Assembly: GCF_020991375.1 (NCBI RefSeq)
Contig: NZ_JAJLQZ010000001.1
Span: forward strand, 1-64,000
Direction of reading: 5' to 3'
Origin: Glycomyces amatae
Lineage (GTDB): Bacteria > Actinomycetota > Actinomycetes > Mycobacteriales > Micromonosporaceae
Length of the DNA stretch: 64,000 nucleotides
In this document: one piece after another, positions 1 to 8,144 of the stretch
How positions within the stretch are numbered: the first letter of the stretch is position 1
Layout: every line of letters begins with the position of its first letter
Translations under genes and position numbers: made by a program
Notes under the pieces: generated by a model
The model's database searches: none
Seen by the model: only the letters and a program-made list of their open reading frames with translations
What the model was told of the DNA's origin: nothing

Positions 1-1215
1 CTGGCCGGGGCCGGTCTTGGTGACGGTCCAGCCTTCGGTGTGGAGGCGGCCGTGGTGGAACCGGCACACCAGGATCAGGTTCGCCGCCTCCGTAGGGCCG
101 CCGTCAGCCCAATGCTGGATGTGGTGCGCCTCGGTCCACGCGATGGGCCGGGAGCAGCCGTGCCAGGCGCACCCTCCGGGCTGTTCAAGCTCGAGCTTGC
201 GCCGCAGGGCCACATTCGGGAGGCGCAGGGCGCGGCCGAGTTCGACCGCTTCGCCGGTGGCGTAGTTGAACACGGCGGGGATCACGGCGCCTTCGCAGGC
301 GAGGAGCCGGGCTTGGGCGAGGGAGATCGGGTCGCCGTCCAGCAGGGGCACCCGCCCGGTGTCCTCCCCGCGCAGCGTCGCGATGTCCACGGTCAGGTGC
401 AGGGTGGCGGTGTGCCCGTGCCGCGTCGCAGCCTCCGGCGAGGACCCATAGCCCGCGAGGAGCTGGTGCAGGGCTTCGGCGTGCCGGTTCGCCTGCGGGG
501 GCAGGACCCCGTCGGTGTCGGTCTCGTCCTGGCGGGGCGGGGGGCAGGCGGTCTTCAAATACTTGTCGAGGAGGCGCCCGGTGGTGGCGGTGAGCTCGGC
601 TTCGAGGTGCCACATGCCGTTGCCGGTCTCGACCAGGTCGAGGCGCTGGAGGGACTGCTCGCCGAGCGCGTCGAGCAGTTCGGTTTCTGCGGCGATGGCC
701 GCCCACAGCCCCTCGAGGTGCCGCTGCAGGTCGGTGAACGGGGCGTGGGTGCAGTACTCGCTGACCATCGCCTCGGGCGTCGCGCAGAAGACCGCGTCAT
801 CGAAGGGGGAGGGGACGGGTGCCCGGAAGGGGGTGCGGGCGAACAGGCGCATGGCCGGGGTCTGGTCGAGTTGCCGGACGGCGTAGGCGACCTGATCGAT
901 CCGCGCCCGGCCCGACGTAGCAGCCTCGGTGAGGATCCGGAACTTGCCCGAGAGGCGCGCGATCGCCGCGATCGCTCCGGCGGTGTTGAACGTGAAGTCG
1001 AACTGCGACAGCAGCAGATCCCGCAGCGCCGAGAACCCGAAGGCCGAGCGGTGGAGGTTCTGCCGCTTCATGTCGATCACGGCGGCGAGCACCTGGGCGT
1101 GATGGGCGTTGATCGCCGAAGCGGCGGAGTCGAGGGTGGCGCGCAGTTCCCTGGCTTGGGCGGCGCGGTCGGTGCCGATGAGAGAGGGAGCGTCCGCGGT
1201 GGTGGTGGTGTTCAT
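1..1215 (-). CDS. DUF222 / HNH endonuclease domain protein (C-terminus cut by window edge)
   Basis: ATG at 1215 follows a GGGAGG ribosome site. The 405 visible codons are open to the window edge, so the stop lies outside. The body is the helical DUF222 region (13E12-repeat type). Near residues 364-388 an HNH nuclease motif is visible: a His-His pair, a DGG turn, then an Asn-Leu and a CRFHH segment. Such proteins are multicopy in actinobacteria; their role is uncertain and often linked to mobile DNA. The C-terminal zinc/HNH fold looks intact as far as it can be seen. The neighbour across the 590-bp gap is an unrelated AraC gene. The family call is firm, the biological function is not. Confidence 0.85.
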   Translation of the reverse strand, partial: MNTTTTADAPSLIGTDRAAQARELRATLDSAASAINAHHAQVLAAVIDMKRQNLHRSAFGFSALRDLLLSQFDFTFNTAGAIAAIARLSGKFRILTEAATSGRARIDQVAYAVRQLDQTPAMRLFARTPFRAPVPSPFDDAVFCATPEAMVSEYCTHAPFTDLQRHLEGLWAAIAAETELLDALGEQSLQRLDLVETGNGMWHLEAELTATTGRLLDKYLKTACPPPRQDETDTDGVLPPQANRHAEALHQLLAGYGSSPEAATRHGHTATLHLTVDIATLRGEDTGRVPLLDGDPISLAQARLLACEGAVIPAVFNYATGEAVELGRALRLPNVALRRKLELEQPGGCAWHGCSRPIAWTEAHHIQHWADGGPTEAANLILVCRFHHGRLHTEGWTVTKTGPGQ

Positions 1216-1464
1216 CGGGGGCTCGCCTCCCTTCGGCAGTGCCGCTGTTCTCGAATGTGTTCTCGGTTGTCGTTCCTTCGTACTCCATCAAGTGTGACAG
1301 GACGACTCCGGACTGTCATCGGTCGAAGGTATGAAAAACCGCCCGATCACCCCTAACTTTCGTCAGGGTCCCCTGCGGCCCAACACGAACCACCACCCCC
1401 GCTACACCCGGCGCCCCGACCACCCCACACCCGACAGCCGCCACCCCACCCCCGGGCGCCCACC

Positions 1465-1740
1465 CACCTCTTCGTCGCTGCCCGCTCTGACTCCGACCCG
1501 CCCGCCACCCGCACCCCGAGGACCGATCCCATCCAAAGGGCACCTTTCCGTCGCCGCCCGCTCTAACGCCACGCCACCACCACCCGCACCCCGAAAACCA
1601 GGCCGATCTCAAAGGCACCTCTCCGTCGCCGCCCGCTCTGACTCTGACCCACCCGCCACCCGCACTCCGAGGCCCAACCTCGCCCAAAGAGGCCCTCCTC
1701 GTCGCCGCCCGCCCTGACCCCGGCCCCTCTCACCGCGTAC
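1465..1740. repeat. imperfect tandem repeat, about 75-76 bp period, 3.5 copies
   Basis: Units begin at 1465, 1541, 1616 and 1692. Each opens with a CACCTCTCCGTCGCCGCCCG-like stretch and carries a CCACCCGCACCCCGA segment in the middle. The last unit is incomplete. Copies differ by scattered substitutions. The array fills most of the 590-bp gap between the DUF222 gene and the AraC gene. The strongly C-rich plus strand gives no plausible coding frame. No gene is called in this gap. Confidence 0.75.
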
Positions 1741-1808
1741 CAGCCGCCAGCCGCCAGCCGCCGACCAAAATGCCCGACTGCACGTCTCGCCGCCGACTAC
1801 GCGCAGCG

Positions 1809-2540
1809 CTAGTCCTGCGTCCCGGCTCCGAGTCCGGTCGGCGTCCTGCCCGACCAGCGCCGCACCTGCCGGCTCAGGTGGGCCTGGTCGGCGTAGCCCT
1901 GCTCCGCGGCGACCCTCGCCCAGTCGGGATCGGCGCCCGCGAGCGAGACCGCTCGGCGAAACCGCAGGATCTGCTCGAGGACCTTGGGCCCGTAGCCGAC
2001 CGCGGCGATCACGCGGCGGCGCAGCTGCCGCTCCGAGAAGCCCAGTTCGCGGGCCATCGCCCCGATCGCTGGCGGGCGCGGCCGATCGAGCGCCTCGGCG
2101 ACGGCCAACGCCACCGGGTCCGGCGCGAACCGCGCCGCCCTGGCGCGCAGCGCTTCCGCGAGCCGTCCGGCGATCCGCCACGGGTCGGGCTCATCGGCCA
2201 GGCGGTCCTTGAGGCGGCCCGCGTCGCTCCCCCACACCTCGGTCAGCGCGGGCTGCGCATCGCGGACCGCGCTCGCGGGGACCTCGCCGAGCAGGAGCCG
2301 CGCGGCGCCCGGCCGCAGGCGCACCCCGGCGACCGGCTCGCCGGGTCCGAGCCCGACCTCGCGGTGCGCGGAGTCGGGTCCGGCGATCTCGAGGCGGCCG
2401 CGCATCCAGATCAGGTCGACGCACCCGTCCGGCACGACGCGTGTCGCCGCATCCCCGGCCCGGCGCGTCCACGCGCACGGGGACCAGGCGCCCAGGTCGC
2501 CCGGGACGGGGCGCTCCTCGTAGCTCGGACCGGTCGGCAC
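1809..2540 (-). CDS. AraC family transcriptional regulator
   Basis: A 243-residue protein. The N-terminal half resembles the DUF6597-type ligand-sensing domain (tryptophan- and proline-rich, with a VPDGCVDLIW segment). The C-terminal half is an AraC helix-turn-helix pair, with an ARELGFSERQLRRRV recognition helix and a closing YADQAHLSRQVRRWSG motif. The frame stays open upstream to an ATG at 2672. I prefer the GTG at 2540 because homologous proteins begin near this point and a TACGTT -10 element lies 6 nt upstream. The gene stands alone, downstream of phoX but separated from it by a strong hairpin. Its target is unknown. Confidence 0.8.
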   Translation of the reverse strand: MPTGPSYEERPVPGDLGAWSPCAWTRRAGDAATRVVPDGCVDLIWMRGRLEIAGPDSAHREVGLGPGEPVAGVRLRPGAARLLLGEVPASAVRDAQPALTEVWGSDAGRLKDRLADEPDPWRIAGRLAEALRARAARFAPDPVALAVAEALDRPRPPAIGAMARELGFSERQLRRRVIAAVGYGPKVLEQILRFRRAVSLAGADPDWARVAAEQGYADQAHLSRQVRRWSGRTPTGLGAGTQD

Positions 2541-2546
2541 GCTTCC

Positions 2547-2552
2547 AACGTA
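2547..2552 (-). promoter_or_regulatory. putative leaderless -10 (TACGTT) for the AraC gene
   Basis: TACGTT on the minus strand is followed by 6 nt and the GTG start at 2540. A GGAAG also sits in that spacer, so ribosome-site initiation from a longer transcript is not excluded. Confidence 0.4.
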
Positions 2553-2707
2553 GCGCCGCCCTGTGACAAGAGCGTGGGCGCGGCAGGGGATCGCCTCGGC
2601 GAAGGCGCGTGCCGTCTCGCCCGGTGATCGGGGCCCTCGGTCGACGGCCGCCGCGCAGGCCTCCCCGGCCATGGGTCGTCTTCACCCCGGCGGTCCGCGG
2701 GAACGGC

Positions 2708-2738
2708 GCGAGACGGGGGCGGCGGTCCCCCGTCTCGC
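2708..2738 (-). terminator. strong hairpin downstream of phoX
   Basis: A perfect 12-bp stem (GCGAGACGGGGG paired with its complement) has a 7-nt loop. It lies about 50 nt beyond the phoX stop on the minus strand. No T-run follows, as is common in high-GC genomes. Confidence 0.6.
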
Positions 2739-2785
2739 GGCCTCGCGGCACGGGGCGGCGTCTGGAGGAGCGCCGCCCCGCCGTC

Positions 2786-4858
2786 TCAGCGGCCGATGCG
2801 GCCGAAGTGCTTCCGGGTCACGTTGACCACGGCGGGCCGCGGGATGCTCCCGGGGCCGTCGGGCCACTCCGAGAGCGGGTTGTCGTAGCTGGCGCCGTCG
2901 ATCTCGCCCGGGTGCTGGGCGGCGATGAGCACGTGCCGGTCCTGCACGACCGGCCCGCAGGTCTCCGCGCCGCGGGGCACGGTGAGGAACTGCTTGACCT
3001 GGCCGCGGTGGGAGCCGTCGAGCGCCACGGCGAACAGGCCGTCGTTGTTGCCCAGAGCGTTGCCGTCGGTGGAGATCCACAGGTTGCCGTGCGGGTCGAA
3101 GGCGACGTTGTCGGGGCAGGAGATCGGCGAGACCTGGTCCTTGGGGAACCCGCCGAAGTAGGTGCCCGGGTCCTCGGGGTCGCCGCAGACCAGCAGCAGG
3201 TTCCAGCCGAACTTCCGGCCGGTCGGGTCGCCGTGCTTCTCCTCGAGTTCGAGGACCTGGCCGTGCTTGTTGCCGTTGCGCGGGTTGGCCTCGTCGGCGG
3301 GGGCGTTGGAGCCGGTGCCGCGCGCGGTGTTGTTGGTGAGGGCGACGTAGACCTTGCCGGTCTTCGGGTTGGGCTCGACGTCCTCGGGGCGGTCCATCTT
3401 GGTGGCGCCGACGGCGTCGGCGGCCTGGCGGGTGAAGATGTACACCTCCTCGGCGGTGAAGCCGTCCACGTAGGACTTGTCGCCCTCGGCCAGCCTGATC
3501 CACTCGCCGGAGCCGTCGAAGCGCTCGTCCTCGGGGAGGGTCCCGGTGCCGTCGATCTCGTCGGCGCTGTCGCCGGTGAACTTGGCGACGTAGAGGGTGC
3601 CCTCGTCGAGGAGGGTGCGGTTGTGCTCGCGGGCGCGGCGGCTCGAGCCCCACTTCATCTTCTTGTCGGAGACGAACTTGTAGAGGTAGTCGAAGCGCTC
3701 GTCGTCGCCCATGTAGACGACGACGCGGCCGTCGCGGGCCAGGCGCGGCCCGGCGCCCTCGTGCTTGAAGCGGCCGAGGGCGGTGCGCTTGCGCGGCGCC
3801 CAGTCGGGGTCGTAGGGGTCGACCTCGACGATCCACCCGAACCGGTGGGGCTCGTTGGGCTCCTGGAGGAGGTCGAAGCGCGGGTCGTACTGCTCCCACC
3901 GGCGGTCGGAGGCGCCGCCGCCGAAGCCGTAGCGGGCCAGGCGGGCCTTCTCGTCGGCGTCCTCGATGCTCGCGAAGTTCGCGAAGTACTGGTTGAAGTT
4001 CTCCTCGCCGGAGAGGACGGTGCCCCACGGGGTGGTGCCGCCCGCGCAGTTGTTGAGGGTGCCGAGCACGGTGGTGCCCTCGGGGTCGGCGGTGGTCTTG
4101 AGCAGGTCGGACCCGGCGGCGGGGCCGGTGACGGTGAAGGGGGTGGTGACGGTGATGCGGCGGTTGAGCTCGTCGCCGACGCGGGGCGTCAGCTCGCCGG
4201 AGCGGCGGTCCTCGTCGAGGGCGACGACGGACATGCCGTGGGCGGCCCAGGCGGTCTCGACCTGCTCGCGGGTGGGGGCGTCGCCGTCGTAGCCGGGGAA
4301 CATCATCGACTCGCTGGTGTACTCGTGGTTGGCGACGAGCACTTTCCGGCGGCGGCCGTCGGGGTGGTCCAGGAGCGCGGCGTAGTCGTTGTTGTAGCCG
4401 AACTGGCCGGCCTGCGCCTCGGGGGTCTGGTCCTCGGGGTCGAACTCGGGCGCGCCCTTGAGGATCGGGTCGCCCCAGGCGATCACGACGTGCTGCTCGT
4501 ACCCGTCGGGGATGGACACCTGGTCGTTCTGGTTGGGGGCGACCGGCTCGAAGTCGAGGCCGCGCGGGCCGCGGCTCCACCACGCGGAGGCGGCGGGCTC
4601 GTCGGTCCGGCCGGCGGCGGCGGGGGCGGCGAGCGCTCCGGCGGCGCCGGCGGCCACGGTCGCGACGACGCTGCTGCGCAGCAGCGAGCGGCGGGAGACG
4701 GCCTGCGCGATGAGGTCGCCGAGGTAGGGGTTCTGCGAGGTGTTGGGCACGGGGTGGCTGCACGCGTTGCCGCAGCGGTAGGCGCAGGTCATCGCCGAGC
4801 GTCCGCCTTGATGGGGGGCGAACAGCGGCAGTCGGCGGCGATCGGATGGGGATTGCAT
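2786..4858 (-). CDS. phoX: PhoX/DUF839 family alkaline phosphatase, Tat-exported
   Basis: A 690-residue secreted phosphatase of the PhoX (DUF839) class, which in characterised members uses calcium and iron to hydrolyse phosphate monoesters. ATG 4858 is preceded by GGAG. After an unusual Cys-containing N-terminus, a twin-arginine segment (SRRSLLRSS) and an Ala-rich hydrophobic stretch at about residues 55-80 form a Tat signal. The mature part carries the WGDP, NHEYTSES and EENFNQYF segments typical of the family. The same frame is open upstream to 5047, but the extra 63 residues precede the promoter and are not expected to be translated. The gene is monocistronic between a promoter and a hairpin. 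Phosphate control is expected for the family, but I could not identify a convincing PHO box. Confidence 0.88.
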   Translation of the reverse strand: MQSPSDRRRLPLFAPHQGGRSAMTCAYRCGNACSHPVPNTSQNPYLGDLIAQAVSRRSLLRSSVVATVAAGAAGALAAPAAAGRTDEPAASAWWSRGPRGLDFEPVAPNQNDQVSIPDGYEQHVVIAWGDPILKGAPEFDPEDQTPEAQAGQFGYNNDYAALLDHPDGRRRKVLVANHEYTSESMMFPGYDGDAPTREQVETAWAAHGMSVVALDEDRRSGELTPRVGDELNRRITVTTPFTVTGPAAGSDLLKTTADPEGTTVLGTLNNCAGGTTPWGTVLSGEENFNQYFANFASIEDADEKARLARYGFGGGASDRRWEQYDPRFDLLQEPNEPHRFGWIVEVDPYDPDWAPRKRTALGRFKHEGAGPRLARDGRVVVYMGDDERFDYLYKFVSDKKMKWGSSRRAREHNRTLLDEGTLYVAKFTGDSADEIDGTGTLPEDERFDGSGEWIRLAEGDKSYVDGFTAEEVYIFTRQAADAVGATKMDRPEDVEPNPKTGKVYVALTNNTARGTGSNAPADEANPRNGNKHGQVLELEEKHGDPTGRKFGWNLLLVCGDPEDPGTYFGGFPKDQVSPISCPDNVAFDPHGNLWISTDGNALGNNDGLFAVALDGSHRGQVKQFLTVPRGAETCGPVVQDRHVLIAAQHPGEIDGASYDNPLSEWPDGPGSIPRPAVVNVTRKHFGRIGR

Positions 4859-4928
4859 CACGGCTCCAATTCGGTCCGGTGTGCGCGAGCGGGGCGACCC
4901 GCGCTCGGGTTGTCTCTCACCTGTGTGG

Positions 4929-4957
4929 AAGCTATGCGCCGCGGGTGTGCGGTTCCA
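4929..4957 (-). promoter_or_regulatory. putative promoter of phoX
   Basis: On the minus strand a TGGAAC -35 (4957-4952) and a TAGCTT -10 (4934-4929) are separated by 17 nt. They lie about 70 nt upstream of the phoX ATG. Confidence 0.5.
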
Positions 4958-5040
4958 CCAATCCCAAGTGAACTCCAGGCAAACGGCCGCTAGCGGGAGA
5001 ATCCGGGAATCCGTCACACGAGTCGGGGAGGGGTGGCCGG

Positions 5041-5069
5041 TTGACAAAGTTTATCGACGCAACTTAACG
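5041..5069 (+). promoter_or_regulatory. putative promoter and overlapping operator of the GH43 gene
   Basis: A consensus TTGACA -35 at 5041-5046 is followed after 17 nt by TTAACG. Within the spacer, AAGTT (5047-5051) and AACTT (5061-5065) form an inverted repeat with a 9-nt centre. This is a likely repressor site controlling the sugar-hydrolase gene that starts at 5122. The cognate repressor is not in the window. Confidence 0.5.
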
Positions 5070-5121
5070 TGGGGCGGCCGCCGGCCGGGCGGCGAACCGC
5101 CGCACCAGGGAGGGCCCCGCC

Positions 5122-6600
5122 TTGCACCGACCGACCGCGTCCGCCGCCGAGCACCCGATCGTCCCGGGCTTCTACCCCGACCCCACGCTCTGCCGGGTCG
5201 GCGAGGACTACTACCTCGCCCACTCCAGCTTCGAGTACTTCCCCGGCGCCCCGCTCTTCCACAGCCGCGACCTGGTGTCCTGGAAGCAGATCGGGAACAT
5301 CCTGACCCGCCGGGGCCAGTTCCTGCCCGGCGACCGGCGGCCCTCGGGCGGGATCTACGGGTCGACGCTGCGCCACCACGGCGGCCGCTTCCACTTCGTC
5401 ACCACCAACGTCGGCGACCCCGGGTCGGGCCAGACGATCGTGACCGCCGAGGACCCGGCGGGCCCCTGGAGCGACCCGGTGTTCGTCCCCGAAGCGGTCG
5501 GCATCGACCCCGACCTCGCCTGGGACGAGGACGGCGAGTGCTACCTGACGTGGGCGGGCGCGAACGCCGACGGCGAGGGCCGCATCCTCCAGGGCCGCCT
5601 CGACCTCAAGACCGGCGCGTTCGCCGGCGAGCCGTACCCGGTGTGGCAGGGCACCGGGCTCGCCGCCCCCGAGGCGCCGCACCTGTACCGGACCGGCGGC
5701 CGCTGGTACCTGGTCCTCGCCGAGGGCGGGACCGAGCGCGGCCACGCGGTCACGGTCGCCCGCGCCGACCGGCCCGAGGGCCCGTACGAGCCCTGCCCCT
5801 CCAACCCGGTGTTCAGCCGCCGGTCGACCGCGCACCCGGTCCAGAACACCGGGCACGCCGACCTGGTCGAGACCGCCGAGGGCGGCTGGGCCGCCGTCTA
5901 CCTGGCGGTGCGCCCGGGCGGGTTCACGCCGGGCTTCCACGTGCTCGGCCGCGAGACGTTCCTGGCGGGCGTGGACTGGGCCGACGGCTGGCCGGTCTTC
6001 GACCCCGATCGCTACGAGGTCGAGCCCGCGGACACGGCGTTCGCCGACGACTTCGCCGGGGACCTGCACCCGCGCTGGGTCTCGCCCGGCGGCGAACCGG
6101 GGGCGGTCGGCGCGCCGCACCCCGAGGGGGGCCTGGAGCTGCGCGACCCGGGCGACCGGTCGCCGGGGCTGCTGTGCGCGCGCGTCCGCGACCACCGCTG
6201 GACGGCCACGGCGCGGTTCACCGGCTCGGGCCGGTTCGAGGTCCGGATCGACGACCGGCACAAGTACGGCCTGCGCTTCGCCGACGGCGCGGTCACCGCG
6301 TACGCGCGCATCGGCGGCGTGAGCGCCGACCTCGGCTCGGCGCCGGCCCCCGAGGGCCCGGCGACGCTGCGCATCGACGCGGTCGAGTGCGACGCCGCGA
6401 CCATGACCGCCTACGGCCCCGACGACCTCGTGCTCTCGCTCCAGGGCGCCGGCGGCGCGGTCGAGCTGGCGCGCCTGGACGGCCGCTACCTGTCGACCGA
6501 GGTCGCGACCGGCTTCACCGGCCGGGTCCTCGCGCTCGGCGCGGTCGGGGGCGCCTCGCGGCTGCACCGCGTCGCCTACACGCCCGCGATCGCACCGTAA
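5122..6600 (+). CDS. glycoside hydrolase family 43 (beta-xylosidase / arabinofuranosidase type)
   Basis: A 492-residue cytoplasmic-type enzyme without a signal peptide. The N-terminal five-bladed GH43 propeller shows the three expected carboxylates: general base Asp20 in GFYPDPT, the pKa modulator Asp129 in the IDPDLAWDEDG segment, and general acid Glu184 in APEAPHLY. The C-terminal part, from about residue 320, is a beta-sandwich of the GH43_C2 type (HHRW and YLSTEVATGFTGR-like features). TTG at 5122 is chosen because AGGGAGG lies 7-8 nt upstream and the catalytic N-terminus follows at once. It probably hydrolyses xylo- or arabino-oligosaccharides. The exact substrate cannot be read from sequence. 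Confidence 0.88.
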   Translation: MHRPTASAAEHPIVPGFYPDPTLCRVGEDYYLAHSSFEYFPGAPLFHSRDLVSWKQIGNILTRRGQFLPGDRRPSGGIYGSTLRHHGGRFHFVTTNVGDPGSGQTIVTAEDPAGPWSDPVFVPEAVGIDPDLAWDEDGECYLTWAGANADGEGRILQGRLDLKTGAFAGEPYPVWQGTGLAAPEAPHLYRTGGRWYLVLAEGGTERGHAVTVARADRPEGPYEPCPSNPVFSRRSTAHPVQNTGHADLVETAEGGWAAVYLAVRPGGFTPGFHVLGRETFLAGVDWADGWPVFDPDRYEVEPADTAFADDFAGDLHPRWVSPGGEPGAVGAPHPEGGLELRDPGDRSPGLLCARVRDHRWTATARFTGSGRFEVRIDDRHKYGLRFADGAVTAYARIGGVSADLGSAPAPEGPATLRIDAVECDAATMTAYGPDDLVLSLQGAGGAVELARLDGRYLSTEVATGFTGRVLALGAVGGASRLHRVAYTPAIAP

Positions 6601-6607
6601 GGAGGAC

Positions 6608-6649
6608 GACGCGAAGCGGCCCCGGGGCTCCCCGGGGCCGCTTCGCGTC
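6608..6649. terminator. 20-bp perfect hairpin between convergent genes
   Basis: Arms 6608-6627 and 6630-6649 are perfectly complementary with a 2-nt centre. The hairpin lies directly after the GH43 stop and 37 nt from the stop of the oppositely oriented stress-protein gene, so it can serve both directions. Confidence 0.7.
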
Positions 6650-6685
6650 GGTCGCACGCCGACAATGCTTCTCGGACAGCGGGTC

Positions 6686-7132
6686 TCACTCGTGGTCGTG
6701 GACGACGACCACCGGGCATTTCGCGTGGGCGACGCAGTACTGGCTCACCGAGCCGACCAGCGTCCCCACGAAACCGCCGTGGCCCCGGCTGCCGACGACG
6801 AGGAGGTCGGCGTCCTCGGCCATGTCCAGCAGCGTCTTGGCGGGGTGGCCCGCGACGGCGTGCGTCTCGACGCGCACCCCGGGCCGGTCCCGCACGGCCT
6901 CGCCCACGGCCGCGTCCAAGGACTGCTTCGCGGCCTTCTCGAAGTCCTCGCCGCTGGGGAGCACCATCATGCCGGTGCCGTACATGACGGGGACCTCCCA
7001 GGCCTGCACGGCCTCGACGTCGGCCCCGGTCGCCTCGGCCTGCCCCAGCGCCCACGCGAGCGCCTTGGCCGCCGCCGGCGAGCCGTCGACGCCCACCACG
7101 ATCCGCTGCCGCGCCTCCGCTGACGTGTCCAT
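6686..7132 (-). CDS. universal stress protein (UspA family)
   Basis: A single-domain 148-residue Usp protein. It begins with the VVGVDGSP strand-loop and carries the ATP-binding G-2x-G-9x-G(S) motif near the end (GSRGHGGF, then GS). It probably binds ATP and takes part in stress or dormancy physiology. ATG 7132 has a good AAGGAG ribosome site 6-7 nt upstream. It is a lone gene facing the GH43 gene. Confidence 0.9.
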   Translation of the reverse strand: MDTSAEARQRIVVGVDGSPAAAKALAWALGQAEATGADVEAVQAWEVPVMYGTGMMVLPSGEDFEKAAKQSLDAAVGEAVRDRPGVRVETHAVAGHPAKTLLDMAEDADLLVVGSRGHGGFVGTLVGSVSQYCVAHAKCPVVVVHDHE

Positions 7133-7205
7133 GTCCGCTCCTTCCGCTGCGACGGTTCCGTCCCGCGGGAGTACCCGGCGGGCCCGATCCCCAATCCGGC
7201 GCGGG

Positions 7206-7613
7206 TCAGCCGGGGAGCTGGGCGATCCGGATGTGGTTGCCGAAGGGGTCGCGCAGGGCGCAGTCGACGCCGTAGGGCTGCTCGGTGGGCTCCTCGGTGA
7301 ACTCGACGCCGCGGTCGCGCAGGCGCCGGTAGGTGCCGCGGCAGTCGTCGGTGACCAGGAAGGTCGCGCCGAGGGCGCCCTTGGTGACCAGGTCGCGGAC
7401 CTGCGCGGCGGTCTCCTCGCCGTGCGAGGGCGGCCCGGGCACCTCGAGGAGGATCTGCCGCTCGGGGTGCCCGGGGACGCCGACGGTGAGCCAGCGCATG
7501 AACCCGAGGTCGACGTCGGCGCCGACCTCGAAGCCGAGCTTGCCGACGTAGAAGTCGAGGGCCTCCTCCTGGTCGAGGACGAACACGCTGTGGATGTTGA
7601 TTCCTGTGAGCAT
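7206..7613 (-). CDS. VOC family (glyoxalase-like) protein
   Basis: A 135-residue vicinal-oxygen-chelate fold protein with two beta-alpha-beta-beta-beta modules. The first contains EEALDFYVGKLGF and the second ends in the characteristic ALRDPFGNHIRI strand. Metal ligands and substrate cannot be assigned. It sits 33 nt downstream of an AraC-type regulator on the same strand. This regulator-VOC pair recurs in actinobacteria, so the two are probably co-transcribed. Confidence 0.85.
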   Translation of the reverse strand: MLTGINIHSVFVLDQEEALDFYVGKLGFEVGADVDLGFMRWLTVGVPGHPERQILLEVPGPPSHGEETAAQVRDLVTKGALGATFLVTDDCRGTYRRLRDRGVEFTEEPTEQPYGVDCALRDPFGNHIRIAQLPG

Positions 7614-7646
7614 GGCCCCAGCCTATGGGCGCGGCGGCGGCGCGGC

Positions 7647-8060
7647 TTATCCGAAACTGCGCTTCCCGCCGGCCGGGGTCCGGGTCCAGGACTTGACGAA
7701 GCAGACCGGGACGCGGAGCGGGACCGCCTCGGCGCGGAAGCGGCTCGGCGAGCGGCCGACGACCGCGGTGAAGGTGCGGCTGAAGGTGCCGAGGCTCTCG
7801 AAGCCGACCGCGAGGGCGATGCGCGTGACGGGTTCGCCTGAGTCGCGGAGCATGGCGCAGGCGCGTTCGATGCGGCGGCGCTGGAGGTAGCGGTGCGGGG
7901 TCTCGCCGAACGCGTCGCGGAAGCGGCGGCTGAAGTGCGCGGGGGACATGAGGGCGACGCGGGCGAGCGCGGGCACGTCGAGCGGTTTCGCGAAGTCGCG
8001 GTCCATGGCGTCGCGGGCGCGCAGCAGGCGGCGGTTCCGGTCCTCAGTGGCGCTCGGCAA
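7647..8060 (-). CDS. short AraC-type helix-turn-helix regulator
   Basis: A 137-residue protein that is almost only the AraC DNA-binding domain, without a sensor domain. Two HTH segments are visible: ARVALMSPAHFSRRFRDAFG and, after VGFESLGTFSRTF, the closing GRSPSRFR. A basic tail follows. The TTG start at 8060 is supported by GGGGAGG 5-6 nt upstream. It probably controls its own operon with the downstream VOC gene. Confidence 0.85.
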   Translation of the reverse strand: MPSATEDRNRRLLRARDAMDRDFAKPLDVPALARVALMSPAHFSRRFRDAFGETPHRYLQRRRIERACAMLRDSGEPVTRIALAVGFESLGTFSRTFTAVVGRSPSRFRAEAVPLRVPVCFVKSWTRTPAGGKRSFG

Positions 8061-8144
8061 CCCCGCCTCCCCGGTCCTGGGGCTCCGCCGCCGGTCGCGG
8101 GGCGGGGCCGTGTCGCGCCAACGGTACCGCGGCCGCCGGGGGGT

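Noticed and set aside
40-1356. 438-codon open frame on the plus strand
   Set aside because: It is antisense to the DUF222/HNH gene and translates to low-complexity Gly/Val/Arg text; a mirror of GC-rich coding.
1465-1740. CRISPR array
   Set aside because: Units are contiguous and diverged, without short identical repeats separated by unique spacers; no cas genes nearby.
2609-4993. 794-codon open frame antisense to phoX
   Set aside because: Val/Gly/Glu-rich with no domains; explained by codon bias of phoX on the other strand.
4858-5047. 63-residue N-terminal extension of PhoX
   Set aside because: It lies across the proposed promoter; ATG 4858 has a ribosome site and leaves a Tat signal near the N-terminus.
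4881-7841. 986-codon plus-strand frame crossing GH43 and the stress-protein gene
   Set aside because: It spans two real genes in wrong frames and a strong terminator.
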